The translations under genes and the position numbers were made by a program. Shown piece after piece: positions 27,300 through 36,634 of a stretch of DNA of 64,000 bases (position 1 is the stretch's first letter; every line of letters starts with the position of its first letter). This DNA is from Paraescarpia echinospica (Eukaryota > Annelida > Polychaeta > Sabellida > Siboglinidae), in the NCBI GenBank assembly GCA_020002185.1, contig CM034532.1, positions 48,952,074-49,016,073 of the forward strand, written 5' to 3'. The notes beneath the pieces were generated by a model, which saw nothing but the letters and a program-made list of their open reading frames with translations, made no database searches and was not told the DNA's origin.

Positions 27300-30060
27300 C
27301 TGCGACTCGTTTAGTTTATTCCAATCTATTATTGTCTTTACAAAGTATGAGTTTTTGAATTGGTCGGTGTGGGATACAGGTACTGTATAGCACCTTGTGT
27401 TATTGGTTGTTAGGTGTTGTACAAAGTTTGAGGATACGTGATCTGGGAAATGTTTGGGTTGGATGCGTCTTTTATTTATTCTTTGGGGCCGAAAGTATGT
27501 TTGTGCGGGGATGGCTGGGATAGATCCATCAGCTCTGCAAACAGGCGGACTTTAGATTTTACTGATGCTGGTAGGTCGTTTATGTGACAGAGGAATAGTA
27601 GGGGGGCAAGTACAGTGCATTGTGGGACTCTGGATTTGACGGGTAGTTCTCTCGAAGTTTCGCCGTCTAGCACAACTTTCATAGATCTGTCAGCGAGGAA
27701 ATGTTCTAGCCACTTGAGCGTGGTTCCGGTTATGCCATAGTGGGATAGTTTATGGAGGAGTTTTGTGTTGGGGACTGTGTCGAAAGCCTTGCTAAAGTCT
27801 TGCTATGTCTACTTGAGTTCCAGAGTCGAAAGAAGAGAATACATCATGCGTGGTGGTTAGGAGTTGTGTTTCGCAGGAGAAGCCTGCTCAGAAGCCATGG
27901 TTTAGGTGTGTTAGGATGTTATGCTCTTCTAGGTAGGTCATGATGTGGCGGTAGATTATGTGTTCGAGAATATTGCATGGGACCGATGTCAGGGAGATGG
28001 GGCGGTAGTTTTCTGGTAGGTGCTTATCTCCTTTTTTAAAGCTGACACATTTGTTGTGCGCCAGTCTGACGGTAGGTTGCCCGTGTCTATGGATCTCTGG
28101 AAGATGTCTCGGAGTGTAGGGGATAGGGTGTCGGCACTGTTCTCAAGGACAGCATTGGGGATCTGGTCAGGGCCACATGCTTTATGCGGTTTAATGGACT
28201 TGAGTAATTGACATACTCCGGTGGTGTCAATTTTAATGTCACATATATTGTGGTGTTGTGGGGGATCAAGGTGTGTGTGTGTTGGGGGGCGGATCTGTCT
28301 TATTTCGTGAAGACACTCTGGGACTGGTCCAAGAGGATCTCAGCCTTTTCCTTACACACACCAGTGATCCATTCTTTTTTAGGGGAGCTACTCCAGTATT
28401 GTCTTGTTTTCTACTTTTGATATAGCGCCAGAATGGCTTTGAGTGTTTTTTGTATGGAGGTCTGTGGTGATGGTGTTATTAATAAAGTCCCATTCTGCTT
28501 TACGCAATCTTCGTCTACATGTTTTTTGTATGAATTTGTAGTTTTCCCAGTTGTTTGTTTTCTTAGCTTTATTGTACAGTCTTCTCTTTGGCTTTAGTAG
28601 TCTTTGTAGCTTTCTGTTTAGCCATGGGAGATTGCACCGACTGGAGCTGAGCTTTGATGGGATATGTTTGTTGATAGATTTCGCTAGCGCGTTTTTGAAG
28701 ATTGTCCAAAGAGTTTCTGTGCACTCACCTAATGTGTATTGAGTCTTTATTTCATTAGACAGTTTGTCACTACGGTGGGATTTGTTGTAGAGATTAGGTC
28801 TAGTAGCTTGCCCTCTCTAGTGGAGCTAGTGTGGATTTGTGTAAGCTGTACACTTTCTGTTGTGTCAATGAGGGCTTGTTGAACGGATCGCTCTGGTGCG
28901 CACGTTTCCACAGTGCTTGTGTCCCATAGTACATCGGGACAGTTGAAGTCTCCACAGAGGATTATTTGTTTTTACTTCGAGTTTGTTGTGATTTTTGTCA
29001 GGGATTTATTTAGTTCACGTATGGTTTTGTCGCAGATTTGCGGCATGTATAATGAGCCTATTAGTAGGTTCTTTTTGTTTTGGAGTTGTACTTTGACTCA
29101 CGTGATTTCGCAGTCGCTATTCAGGTCTAGTTCAGTAGAAGATACGAGGTATTTTCGTACTAGCACAAAGACACCGCCTCCTACTGCGTTGTAGGCGGTG
29201 TAGTTATCTGGGAACACTTCATTGGACTTTATGTTGTTACTAAGCCAGGACTCACAGCCACAGATAACGTCTGGTTTTATGTAGTTTATGGATGTTTCTC
29301 TTTTGTCGGCTCTCTTTTGTTAATTATGCTACGACAGTTTATGGTCATGACACGAAGGTTTTTTCTGAGGAAGATCGAATACTGATGAACTTCCTCTGGA
29401 ATTTGTCGATTTTGCTTTTTTTGAAGAGTGTGAGGAGCTATTGGGTCTTCTTGCTGGGTTGTCTGATATTTGTTGGTTCGACTTGGGGCTGCTGGTGAAG
29501 AGGGGTTGAAGGTCAGGGAGAGCGATTCAAGGGTAATATTCTCATTTGCAATGGGTTCATAGAAACTTGGGGAAATTTCGAAGCTTCTGAATGTGAAGCT
29601 TGATACATTAAGTGTTTGACACTTACAGCATAACCACTGTACGTTTGAGCGTTGCAACAGGCTATATTCTTTAGTGCACATTTCTAGGCATGACCGGTGG
29701 GACCATATGCTGCATTTATCGCAGCATACGGCTTCTTCATTGGGTGACCATGACATAGTAGCAAGCTCACAGAAGCCGCAGGGATACATGGGGAGTTGTC
29801 TTGGGCCTGGGTTTGTTTGTATGTCGCCTGAGAGGAAGAGCATTGTCAGCGTCTTGTTACTTTTGGGTTTGGGCCACATCAGATGGGATGAGTTGAAGGA
29901 ATGGCGTGAGAACGCATATATTCCGTTTATTGAGTCAGTTTCAGAAGCATCGATGGATTGTGTAAGGAATCGATTTGTGGCTAATATGAATAAGAGCAAG
30001 AACAGGGACCCTTGGAACATTGTTGTGATTAGCGCGCAGGTGAGTGTCAAAAGAGTGTTA
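27300..30060 (-). mobile_element. CR1/Jockey-group LINE with PHD-like finger and 2A-like motif
   Basis: The 5' end is at right. An open frame at 30050-29286 begins with a hydrophobic N-terminus, then 'LFLSGDIQTNPGP' (29840-29802), a PHD-type C4-H-C3-like finger ('CGFCELATMSW', 'CCDKCSIWSHRSC', 'WLCCKC'), and the first residues of the APE endonuclease ('NLRVMTINCRSIINK'). The rest of the endonuclease and the RT ('DFSKAFDTVPNTKLLHKL', 'PLLFLCHINDLP') follow to about 27450 with many frameshifts and stops. Not active. Confidence 0.78.
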
Positions 30061-30178
30061 TAACCAGTGTCAGTATAGTGACTGTTAATAATTGGAAATA
30101 AGATTGACGTGGTGTGCTAAAGATCCAAGTTGAATAGGCTGCGCCGCTGTTTTAAAATTACTAGTAATTATACGAGTG

Positions 30179-30184
30179 CATGAG
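30179..30184. repeat. Target site duplication, left copy (CATGAG)
   Basis: CATGAG directly precedes the Polinton left terminus and is repeated at 46873-46878. Six bp is the standard Polinton duplication. Confidence 0.93.
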
Positions 30185-30597
30185 AGTAGTATGCTCGCAC
30201 ATTTGGATCGGTATCCTGAGGAGTTTAAGCGATATTAGGGAGGTTTCGAAAGCCTCCCCCCTGAGCAAAGTGAGTAGTCACGTGACCTGCGCCTCCTAGC
30301 GGAAAGAAGTGTACCTAAGCGTCCGTAGTGCCATCTAGCGACTCGGACTTTAAAACATGTGATGTATGTATGTATGAAGAATTAGTACTAAGGGAATAAC
30401 TATTAAAAACCACAGTTTGAAAGTTGATTAGGTTGTTAATGATAACGAGGAGTGTAGAGAGGTATTAGTTGTGTATGAATGCACGTGTATGTGAGGGGAG
30501 TGTAGAGAGGATGTGTATGAATGTGCGTGTATTGAAAGAACTAACGAAACACAAGAGTATACGAGTGCACACGTATTTTATTGACGAATGATACAAG
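30185..30597. repeat. Polinton left terminal inverted repeat
   Basis: It matches the reverse complement of 46402-46872, up to 'gatacaag' at its inner end. It contains 'tcacgtgac', TGTA-rich repeats and, on the minus strand, an AATAAA near 30580 where leftward transcripts could end. Confidence 0.93.
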
Positions 30598-30861
30598 CAT
30601 ATAATATGAAACCGTGTTTTATTAAGCGAAGTACACGAACATTAAAACTTGTGGGTGAGTGAACACCACGACAGAGGTCGTGAGCGTAGGGGTCAATACG
30701 ACCACGCCAGTGGCTCGTGGGATGACGATGATGGTACGACTTACGGGTGAGTGAACACCGCGTCAGAGGTCGTGAGCTTACGGGTGTGTGACCACCGCGC
30801 CATAGGCTCGAATCGTTAATGACGATGATGATGATGATATCTGTTCGTTAATGAAACACGG
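30598..30861. repeat. Tandem hairpin-forming repeats downstream of the protease gene
   Basis: About four imperfect units of 30-40 bp ('gggtgagtgaacaccacgac' type; 30651, 30691, 30743, 30781). The clearest forms a cacgac-agag-gtcgtg hairpin. A second AATAAA on the minus strand lies near 30620. It follows the last leftward gene, so it is probably a 3' untranslated or transcription-end region. Confidence 0.6.
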
Positions 30862-31314
30862 TTATTGCAGTTGTTTAAGCCAATCGAATACGCGGCAATC
30901 GTTTGCTACCAGATCAGTGCCGAAACCTTTTACGAAATCCTTCATGACAAGTCCACGACATCGAAACATGAGATAAGCAACACAGTATCGTCCACAAACG
31001 TTAGACACGGGACTCTGCAGTCTCTTAGAATTATGAGTCCACGTTACACAATGTTTATTCAAGAAACGTCGAAACTCGACGTGTCGTGGCGGCAAGCCGT
31101 AAGAGCAGAAGTATTCGCCGCAACCGTTGGCGTCTACGTAGATAGCTATCCAATGTTCTCCGGGTTTACCCGTGTCGTGCGTGTTGCACACGAAGGCGAC
31201 GGGGTAAGCGTCTATCTGGAGTTCGAGGAGTACGTCTTTGGGTACGATCCCGCGCATGACGACACGGGCGTGCGTATCGCGGGTGAGTAGACGGACGAGC
31301 TGCATGGTTTCCAT
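30862..31314 (-). CDS. PRO: Adenain-like maturation cysteine protease (PRO)
   Basis: 150 aa. In Polintons and adenoviruses this protease cleaves capsid precursors during maturation. Catalytic His54 ('GEHWIAIYV'), Gln100 (oxyanion side) and Cys107 ('SNVCGRYC') are in place. The acidic third residue expected in 'F-D/E-x-x-G' is Cys70 here ('YFCSYG'). The start ATG overlaps the capsid gene stop by one base (TGATG), implying a shared transcript or coupled expression. Complete length for the family. It is the last leftward gene before the left TIR. Confidence 0.9.
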   Translation of the reverse strand: METMQLVRLLTRDTHARVVMRGIVPKDVLLELQIDAYPVAFVCNTHDTGKPGEHWIAIYVDANGCGEYFCSYGLPPRHVEFRRFLNKHCVTWTHNSKRLQSPVSNVCGRYCVAYLMFRCRGLVMKDFVKGFGTDLVANDCRVFDWLKQLQ

Positions 31315-32633
31315 CAGTTGTCGTAGATGACGTTACGATTCCTGTCGATCTCCAGCACCTTCTCGAACTCGGCGTAGGCGACGACGTTCACAGTGGTTGT
31401 CAGCGCGTCGCGGAAATGAATCTCGACGCGCAAGTTGCCCTTTTGTACCAGATGGAAGCAGCAGTCGTCGCACGCATCGGGGGTGAGGTCCACGCCGAAG
31501 AAGGTGTAGCCGTGTCGGAAGTCGTAGCGAGTCAAGCCGTTCCCTTCGTCCTGCCACGCCTTACCCGTCGAGGTGAACAGGTTATGGTAGCATCTGACAA
31601 AGAGGTTGTTGTCGAAGTCGGGCTGGAAAGGTTTGGCGGGTATCTGTCGTCTGTCGACGTACACGGCGAAGAAGTTGATGTGGTTGTTTTTAGCGTGAAA
31701 GGGATTTTTGTCGTAGCATCCGTTGTAGGCGTCGTTATCGATGCAGCACAGCACAAGACGTTTCGGAATAGTACCAAGAAAGAGGTTCTCGCGCGTGTAC
31801 GAATGGGTACCTGTGGGAATAGAGTAGACCTTGCATTCGACAGGTCGCAGCGGATACTTGGCGGTGGCCTTTTCGAGGGCTTTGATGTGTGCCATCTGCA
31901 CACTCGGGTTCAGGGTGACTTTCTTGACGAACAGTGTAGCGTTGACGATCTGTATCTTGTAGGCGGGGTTGGCTCCACCAGCAATGAGCGCGAACGCATC
32001 CTTGCTGCGTACGAAACGCATCTTGAGCTCGACACCGTTGATGAGGAGTTTATCCTGAAGCAAGAGGTCGACGTGGACACGACCTATCATGTCGACCACA
32101 CGACTCTGGGCGATCATGTGGCGTCTGGCAACGAACCCCGCGTTGGCTGTCGGATCGGCACCATCAATGACGACGGCGTCCATACGACCGGCCGTGTCCT
32201 TGTACCACATCTGACTCGTCAGTTGCGTCTCCTTGGCATCGTCACCGTAACTGAGCAGCGTCTCTATGTAGGCACGGTATGGGTACGTGTTGGTCGAGGG
32301 AGTCACGAGCGTTCCGTTGAGGTAGAAATCGACATGACCGAACAGCGAATGGAGCCAGTTATTCACGGGAGCGACGGGATCGGCGGGGTCGAGATCACTT
32401 CCGTCGGCACGCGTCACCTTCGCCCGAACGTGTAGTTTCGTGTCGGCGAGATCCAAGTAATCGTCTCCCGAACCGGGTACGACGAATTCGATCGGTCCAC
32501 CCGAGTCGAGCGAGGACACCGGCTGGTGATGGACCGTGCGACTGTCGATGATGGCGGTCTGAGTCAGAGGTACGGTGAAGAGATCGAGTTCGCTCTTGAG
32601 TCCCTCACACGATAGTTTATGAACGAACGCCAT
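31314..32633 (-). CDS. MCP: Major capsid protein, double jelly-roll (MCP)
   Basis: 439 aa from the second ATG ('MAFVHKLSCEG', 32633), preferred because Polinton capsid proteins begin this way; the frame also opens with an ATG at 32654. Recognised by 'CEGLKSELDLF', 'PLTQTAI', 'IEFVVPGSGDDYLDL', 'NNWLHSLFGHVDFYLNG' and 'YPYRAYIETLLSYG'. It forms the hexagonal capsomers of the predicted virion. The start overlaps the end of the PX-like gene by 17 bases, and the stop overlaps the protease start. The frame is intact. Confidence 0.94.
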   Translation of the reverse strand: MAFVHKLSCEGLKSELDLFTVPLTQTAIIDSRTVHHQPVSSLDSGGPIEFVVPGSGDDYLDLADTKLHVRAKVTRADGSDLDPADPVAPVNNWLHSLFGHVDFYLNGTLVTPSTNTYPYRAYIETLLSYGDDAKETQLTSQMWYKDTAGRMDAVVIDGADPTANAGFVARRHMIAQSRVVDMIGRVHVDLLLQDKLLINGVELKMRFVRSKDAFALIAGGANPAYKIQIVNATLFVKKVTLNPSVQMAHIKALEKATAKYPLRPVECKVYSIPTGTHSYTRENLFLGTIPKRLVLCCIDNDAYNGCYDKNPFHAKNNHINFFAVYVDRRQIPAKPFQPDFDNNLFVRCYHNLFTSTGKAWQDEGNGLTRYDFRHGYTFFGVDLTPDACDDCCFHLVQKGNLRVEIHFRDALTTTVNVVAYAEFEKVLEIDRNRNVIYDN

Positions 32634-33036
32634 CGTCGAATATATCGGGTTCACGACGTACCTTCGGTTTCTGCTGTTTCCTCCGACGTCTCGCTGGTGT
32701 ACTGACTCGTTTCGCAGGGGGTGTGCGTCTTATACGCTTACGTGGTCGCACGCCAGGGGTCAAGAGATCACTCATCATATCTCTACCGGCAGTGGTGACG
32801 CGACGTTTGGCGGCCGTTCTGATGTTCTGACCCGACAGGACGTCGTCGGCTATGCGTGCGCCGGTCGACAGAGCTCTCTTTCCCAACGACACGGCTCCTC
32901 TCTTGACGAGTGGCATGACGCTACGCAGTAGACTTCCGAATAGACTTCCCAGTCCGTGTCCCCGTTGGTGTCGGGCACCCACGAAATAAGGAATCGCACC
33001 TCCCGCTTGACGATCGTAGTAGTCGGTGTAATTCAT
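32617..33036 (-). CDS. Small basic PX-like protein, possible virion core or membrane-active protein
   Basis: 139 aa, strongly basic. Gly-rich start ('GARHQRGHGLGSLFGSLLR'), a hydrophobic/basic helix ('GKRALSTGARIADDVLSG'), then Arg/Lys-rich segments ('PRKRIRRTPPAKR', 'ARRRRKQQKPK'). A small basic gene of this kind is typical next to the capsid genes of Polintons and adintoviruses and is compared with adenovirus core/pVI-pX-like proteins. The function here is inferred from composition and position. It lies between MCP and the minor capsid gene. Confidence 0.72.
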   Translation of the reverse strand: MNYTDYYDRQAGGAIPYFVGARHQRGHGLGSLFGSLLRSVMPLVKRGAVSLGKRALSTGARIADDVLSGQNIRTAAKRRVTTAGRDMMSDLLTPGVRPRKRIRRTPPAKRVSTPARRRRKQQKPKVRREPDIFDDGVRS

Positions 33037-33050
33037 CTCTCTCTCTCTCT

Positions 33051-33857
33051 CTAGAACAGTGCCGTTCGTTGCCGTTGGAAATGAAGTGTCACCGTCACCT
33101 TACCAACCTCGAATGGCACGCGATTTCCGGTGTCGTCTCTTATATCTATCTCGATCGTGCCAAATTCTTTGTAGAGCACGGGTACGTAGTGAATCTTGTC
33201 GAAGGTCTTCGATACGATGTCGCCATGGCGACCGCTCACCGGGATGATGCGCAGCAGCGGCACGAGACTGTCACCAACAACTCGTGGTTCCACGACATCC
33301 GTATAGATGTAGAGTGAGTCGAGCCCTCGTTCCATGGTGATCACGGTGTCGGCTTCCGTGATCAATACCTTGAACTCGGGTGCATCGGGATCCTTCGGGA
33401 GATACTCCAGCGTAGTGGTACGAAAGCCGAGAACGGCGGTCAGTATAGCAGCACGGAAGACGGTATTCGGTGCCATGTGCACCGATACCTTATGCGTAAT
33501 GATGTTGTAGCTCAGTTTCATTCGTCCCTCTCCCACCACACGACGTAGAGAGGCGTTAATGGCGAGGATCAGTGACCACGGGTCTTTATAGTATCCGGTT
33601 CCGATTCGGATAGTCTTCGTGTGCAGGGACCGTGGGTGCTCTTCGTCTATCGGTAGTGTCACAGCGAACCCTGCGTCGTCGTCTACGATGTTGTACCAAC
33701 TGTGCGGGTACTGTACCTCCACCAGTCCGCATTCCCATTGTCCCCGTAGTAGGATACGTTTCGGTAGCGTCGTGATGTAGTGGGTCAGCGTGTTGTCGGG
33801 GTGCGTGTGCATGGAAGCATTGCTGGGCAACGTGAGATAGAAATCACTCGGTTCCAT
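33051..33857 (-). CDS. mCP: Minor capsid (penton) protein, single jelly-roll
   Basis: 268 aa. N-terminal 'SDFYLTLPSNASMHTHPDN', then 'WECGLVEVQYPHSWYNI', and near the end 'HYVPVLYKEFGTIEIDIRD' with 'VTVTLHFQRQ', the pattern of Polinton minor capsid proteins that form the pentameric vertices. Complete. It ends 14 bp before the PX-like gene and overlaps the upstream membrane-protein gene by 14 bp, in a compact late block. Confidence 0.88.
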   Translation of the reverse strand: MEPSDFYLTLPSNASMHTHPDNTLTHYITTLPKRILLRGQWECGLVEVQYPHSWYNIVDDDAGFAVTLPIDEEHPRSLHTKTIRIGTGYYKDPWSLILAINASLRRVVGEGRMKLSYNIITHKVSVHMAPNTVFRAAILTAVLGFRTTTLEYLPKDPDAPEFKVLITEADTVITMERGLDSLYIYTDVVEPRVVGDSLVPLLRIIPVSGRHGDIVSKTFDKIHYVPVLYKEFGTIEIDIRDDTGNRVPFEVGKVTVTLHFQRQRTALF

Positions 33858-34209
33858 GTTGTTGTTGTTGTTGTTTCAACGTCGGACTGGGTAGCAGGTA
33901 ACCCAACGAACTGCTCAACAGGGCCGTCCACAGAGTCGGATCGTGGTGGCCGAACGTCAGGTTGTAGATGCTGACCAAGATGACCGTGTACAAGACGACG
34001 ACCTGACACAGAAAGACGATCTCCTCTTTGGGACACGCTGTACCGAATATGTGCCACGGAGTCCTCTCTTTCTTTAGTGGTGGTGGTGGCGGTAGAGTGT
34101 CGACGTCGTCTTCTTCTTCTTCTTCTTCTTCTTCTTCGTCGCTAACGGTGATGCGTGATGTTGTCTCGTCTGCCATACGTGGACGACTGACATCGCGACG
34201 GACGTACAA
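33844..34209 (-). CDS. Small conserved Polinton membrane protein
   Basis: 121 aa (or 110 aa from ATG 34176). An acidic run of Glu/Asp and a Pro run are followed by two hydrophobic segments, about residues 64-86 ('IVFLCQVVVLYTVILVSIYN') and 94-106 ('LWTALLSSSLGYLL'), ending 'PSPTLK'. Small hydrophobic proteins with this Leu-Trp-Thr-Ala-Leu-Leu ending recur in Polintons; their role is unknown. The acidic run comes from a CTT/CTC-repeat tract, so its length may vary. It lies just downstream of the integrase. Confidence 0.75.
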   Translation of the reverse strand: MYVRRDVSRPRMADETTSRITVSDEEEEEEEEEDDVDTLPPPPPLKKERTPWHIFGTACPKEEIVFLCQVVVLYTVILVSIYNLTFGHHDPTLWTALLSSSLGYLLPSPTLKQQQQQHGTE

Positions 34210-34216
34210 TTAGTCT

Positions 34217-35288
34217 TTATAACCCGACGAGACCCTTGGCATCGATCCAGCTGTTGAACTTCGAAGGATATCCGACCCATTTCACCAACACCTCCCGTCG
34301 CCTGCCTACCTTGCGGCGCTGTACTATCGATTCCACACGGTACAGTTTATCGACCGGAACCGTCACCTTCTGCATCTCCGGTTCGTAGAAGGTACCGTCC
34401 AGTATCTCGCCGAGAACGTCCGTTAGACGATAGACGGGTGGATCGGACGGATGCACTTCACGTATCGTGAATAGTTCCTCTGTCCAATTCATCGTGTAAC
34501 CTTTATCGAACCGTCTCTTGACCTTGCTGATACGTATGCGATCCCCCACGTGGTACTTGGGTACACCCTTACCGTGATGACCACCGTACAGACGCTGCCA
34601 CACCTCTTCCTGGTTAGTCGCATCCACCTGCGACGGAGACATCCCGATGCTGCGGTGAGGCGTGTCGTTGTACGTGCGCACCAGATCCGGAAGGATATCG
34701 ATGTACCGCCACGCTGCTTTGTGTGTCAGGTATCGCCACATCCGCGACATTAGTGTGCGATTGAAGCGTTCCACGATGCTCGCCTTGATCTCCGCGTTGA
34801 AGGTGGAGAAGTGGTGGATACCGTATCTGTCCAATACACCCCGAACGCTACGGTTATAGAATTCCAGACCTCTATTGGTCTGCAACGACAGCGGTTGAAT
34901 GTCGGCGAAGAGACCGTTCAGCGCCTTCGACACAGACGTCGCCGACTTGTTCTTCAGTGGAACGCATCGGACGACTTTCGAGAAGACGTCGATCACCGTG
35001 AGCAGGAACGTTGTACCGTCGTTTTCTTTTTTTCAGACTGGACACGTCAACGAGATCGACCTGCCACTGTTGATCCCGTCCTCCGACGACCGTACGCCGA
35101 CGCTTGAAACGAACTCTGACCGGTTTATGTAGTGTATAGGCGTTCTGTTCCGATAGCCGTTGTTCGACGATTTTTCTCGGTACGCGCGTACCTACGGCGG
35201 TTCGTCGCAAAGACGCGATTCCTCCGTAACTACCCACCTTGGCGGGGTTGAAGTAGACGTCCTCCAGCTGTTTACGACGCCGCCCCAT
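34217..35288 (-). pseudogene. INT: Polinton integrase (retrovirus-like, with C-terminal chromodomain), broken
   Basis: Two overlapping frames together span the gene: 35288-about 35035 ('YFNPAKVGSYGG', first catalytic Asp in 'QVDLVD') and about 35028-34217 (rest of the DDE core, 'YNDTPHRSIGMSPSQ', chromodomain 'VLVKWVGYPSKFNSWID'). The break is at a run of seven T on the plus strand (35028-35034). In addition the second catalytic residue reads Asn in 'QTNRGLEF' (codon 34874-34876), while the Glu in 'IVERFNRTL' remains. Family role: cDNA-like integration of the linear element. Two independent lesions make it non-functional. Confidence 0.9.
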
Positions 35289-35498
35289 GATGACGTACGT
35301 ATGATATAATCGATGGTAATCCCGCACACGATGGGAAGTCCGCCGTAAGCAACACCGGTAAACAGACGTGTTAGACTGTCCCGTAGATCACACATTATGT
35401 CGGTGAATCGAGATGATGCGTCTCTTTTATTCGAGACGCTCCCATGTCTTACTAGTCGACGCCGGTGGTGTAGGTAGAGTAGACGGGCTCATTCGAGA

Positions 35499-36200
35499 TC
35501 ATCTCCGCGAGAGGGGTGTCCACTGCAGCGTTCGACGCGCTCTACCGAGCGATCGTGTGGCCGCCGCTTCTATGGTACGCTTCCTTTGTTCCTGTCGAAT
35601 GACCAGTCTCCTGGCCTCGTTACCCACCAACTCCATAGGCAGATTCATGTCGCCGAGATGATGCGCAAACACCTGCCACCCCGTTGGAGAACCGATGGTC
35701 TTGCGTTGACGCAACAAATCGTTCACGAGGTCCACCACGTTACTTCCGGGTACCGCTACGCCTTTGTTCATGAGCTCTCCGCGCGCATTCCACGCAACGT
35801 CTCGTTTCAGACGTTCCATCAGTCGTCTGGCTTTGGCCTGGAGCCGTTTGGGAACACTGTCGATGACTTCCGCTTCCACCCCCGCCTCCGGCGGGGTCGG
35901 GTCCGTATTAGCCGCCGCCACCACCGCCGCCGCCGTGACCACCGGGGACGTGTCCTTGTTGACCGTTATCACGCGCATCGGTTCGCGCGTGCGTCGATCG
36001 GACAACGCGTTGTAGCGTTGGAACACTTGATTATACATGACGACCTTGTCACCGTCGGTGAGATCTTGTCTGTCGAGTATGACTTTCATCTCGTCGTCGA
36101 GTACCTGTACTTTGCGTCCTAGGGTATCCGTCGGTGCCGGTGCGCATAGACTGTCCAACAGTCGCGGATCTATCCAGGCCATCTTCCGTGCGTGTTCCAT
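35499..36200 (-). CDS. Conserved Polinton protein of unknown function
   Basis: 233 aa. N-terminal 'MEHARKMAWIDPRLLD' and a helical region, an Ala/Pro linker (about residues 85-108), then a compact conserved C-terminal part ('GSNVVDLVNDLLRQRK', 'PTGWQVFAHHL', 'NLPMELVGNEARR'). The pattern GSN-x2-DLVND-x3-R followed by P-x-GW recurs in Polinton/adintovirus proteins between the capsid block and the ATPase. No catalytic motif seen. Complete, 6 bp from the next gene upstream. Function unknown; a virion or assembly role is possible from position only. Confidence 0.75.
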   Translation of the reverse strand: MEHARKMAWIDPRLLDSLCAPAPTDTLGRKVQVLDDEMKVILDRQDLTDGDKVVMYNQVFQRYNALSDRRTREPMRVITVNKDTSPVVTAAAVVAAANTDPTPPEAGVEAEVIDSVPKRLQAKARRLMERLKRDVAWNARGELMNKGVAVPGSNVVDLVNDLLRQRKTIGSPTGWQVFAHHLGDMNLPMELVGNEARRLVIRQEQRKRTIEAAATRSLGRARRTLQWTPLSRR

Positions 36201-36206
36201 CGTCGT

Positions 36207-36578
36207 CTACTTGAGTAGCACCTGTTTTAGCAAGGGTAGAAAGACCGCACCGGCCAAAGGTGCCAGCAGTGCCGACAGGAAACCAACGGTCTGTCCTCTT
36301 CCGCCCTGGTTGTTACCCTGTAGCAAGATGCGACGTCTCCTCGCTGCAGGTGCGTCTCTCTGTGGCAAAGCACGCAGGTTTGTTTTGTACACGTTCAGAG
36401 CACGTCTCTGCGCGACGGTCAAGTGCAAGTTCTTCTTTAATATGTTGTAGGCACACTCGGCTAGTGCACACAACAGATCGGCGTCGGCGTTTCTGATGAT
36501 GGCTCGTCTCACTTTCGTGCTCTTGTACCTGTTTAACGTCTGCATACAGAGGATGTGTTTCTTCACGAGTTCGGACAT
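36207..36578 (-). CDS. Conserved small Polinton protein, helical N-terminus and hydrophobic C-terminus
   Basis: 123 aa. 'NADADLLCALAECAYNILKKN', then 'LTVAQRRALNVYKTNLRAL', a basic run 'ARRRRILLQ', and a Gly-rich hydrophobic tail ('GFLSALLAPLAGAVFLPLL'). This layout (cell-leader-like helix, basic run, membrane-seeking tail) is very common in Polintons; the function is unknown. Membrane association is suggested by the tail. It lies between the ATPase and the 233-aa gene. Confidence 0.78.
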   Translation of the reverse strand: MSELVKKHILCMQTLNRYKSTKVRRAIIRNADADLLCALAECAYNILKKNLHLTVAQRRALNVYKTNLRALPQRDAPAARRRRILLQGNNQGGRGQTVGFLSALLAPLAGAVFLPLLKQVLLK

Positions 36579-36634
36579 GCTGTTGTCTTCACGAGCATGC
36601 TGCGACTGAAGGAACGAGGTGCTGCGCGGACGTC

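Noticed and set aside
31416..32435. Long plus-strand open frame of 339 aa inside the capsid gene
   Set aside because: It is the antisense shadow of the well-recognised major capsid protein and has no homology-like motifs. The same holds for plus-strand frames over the ATPase, PolB and minor capsid genes.
35028..35034. Programmed ribosomal frameshift in the integrase
   Set aside because: The A-rich site looks slippery, but the independent loss of a catalytic Asp makes decay the simpler reading. Kept only as an open point.
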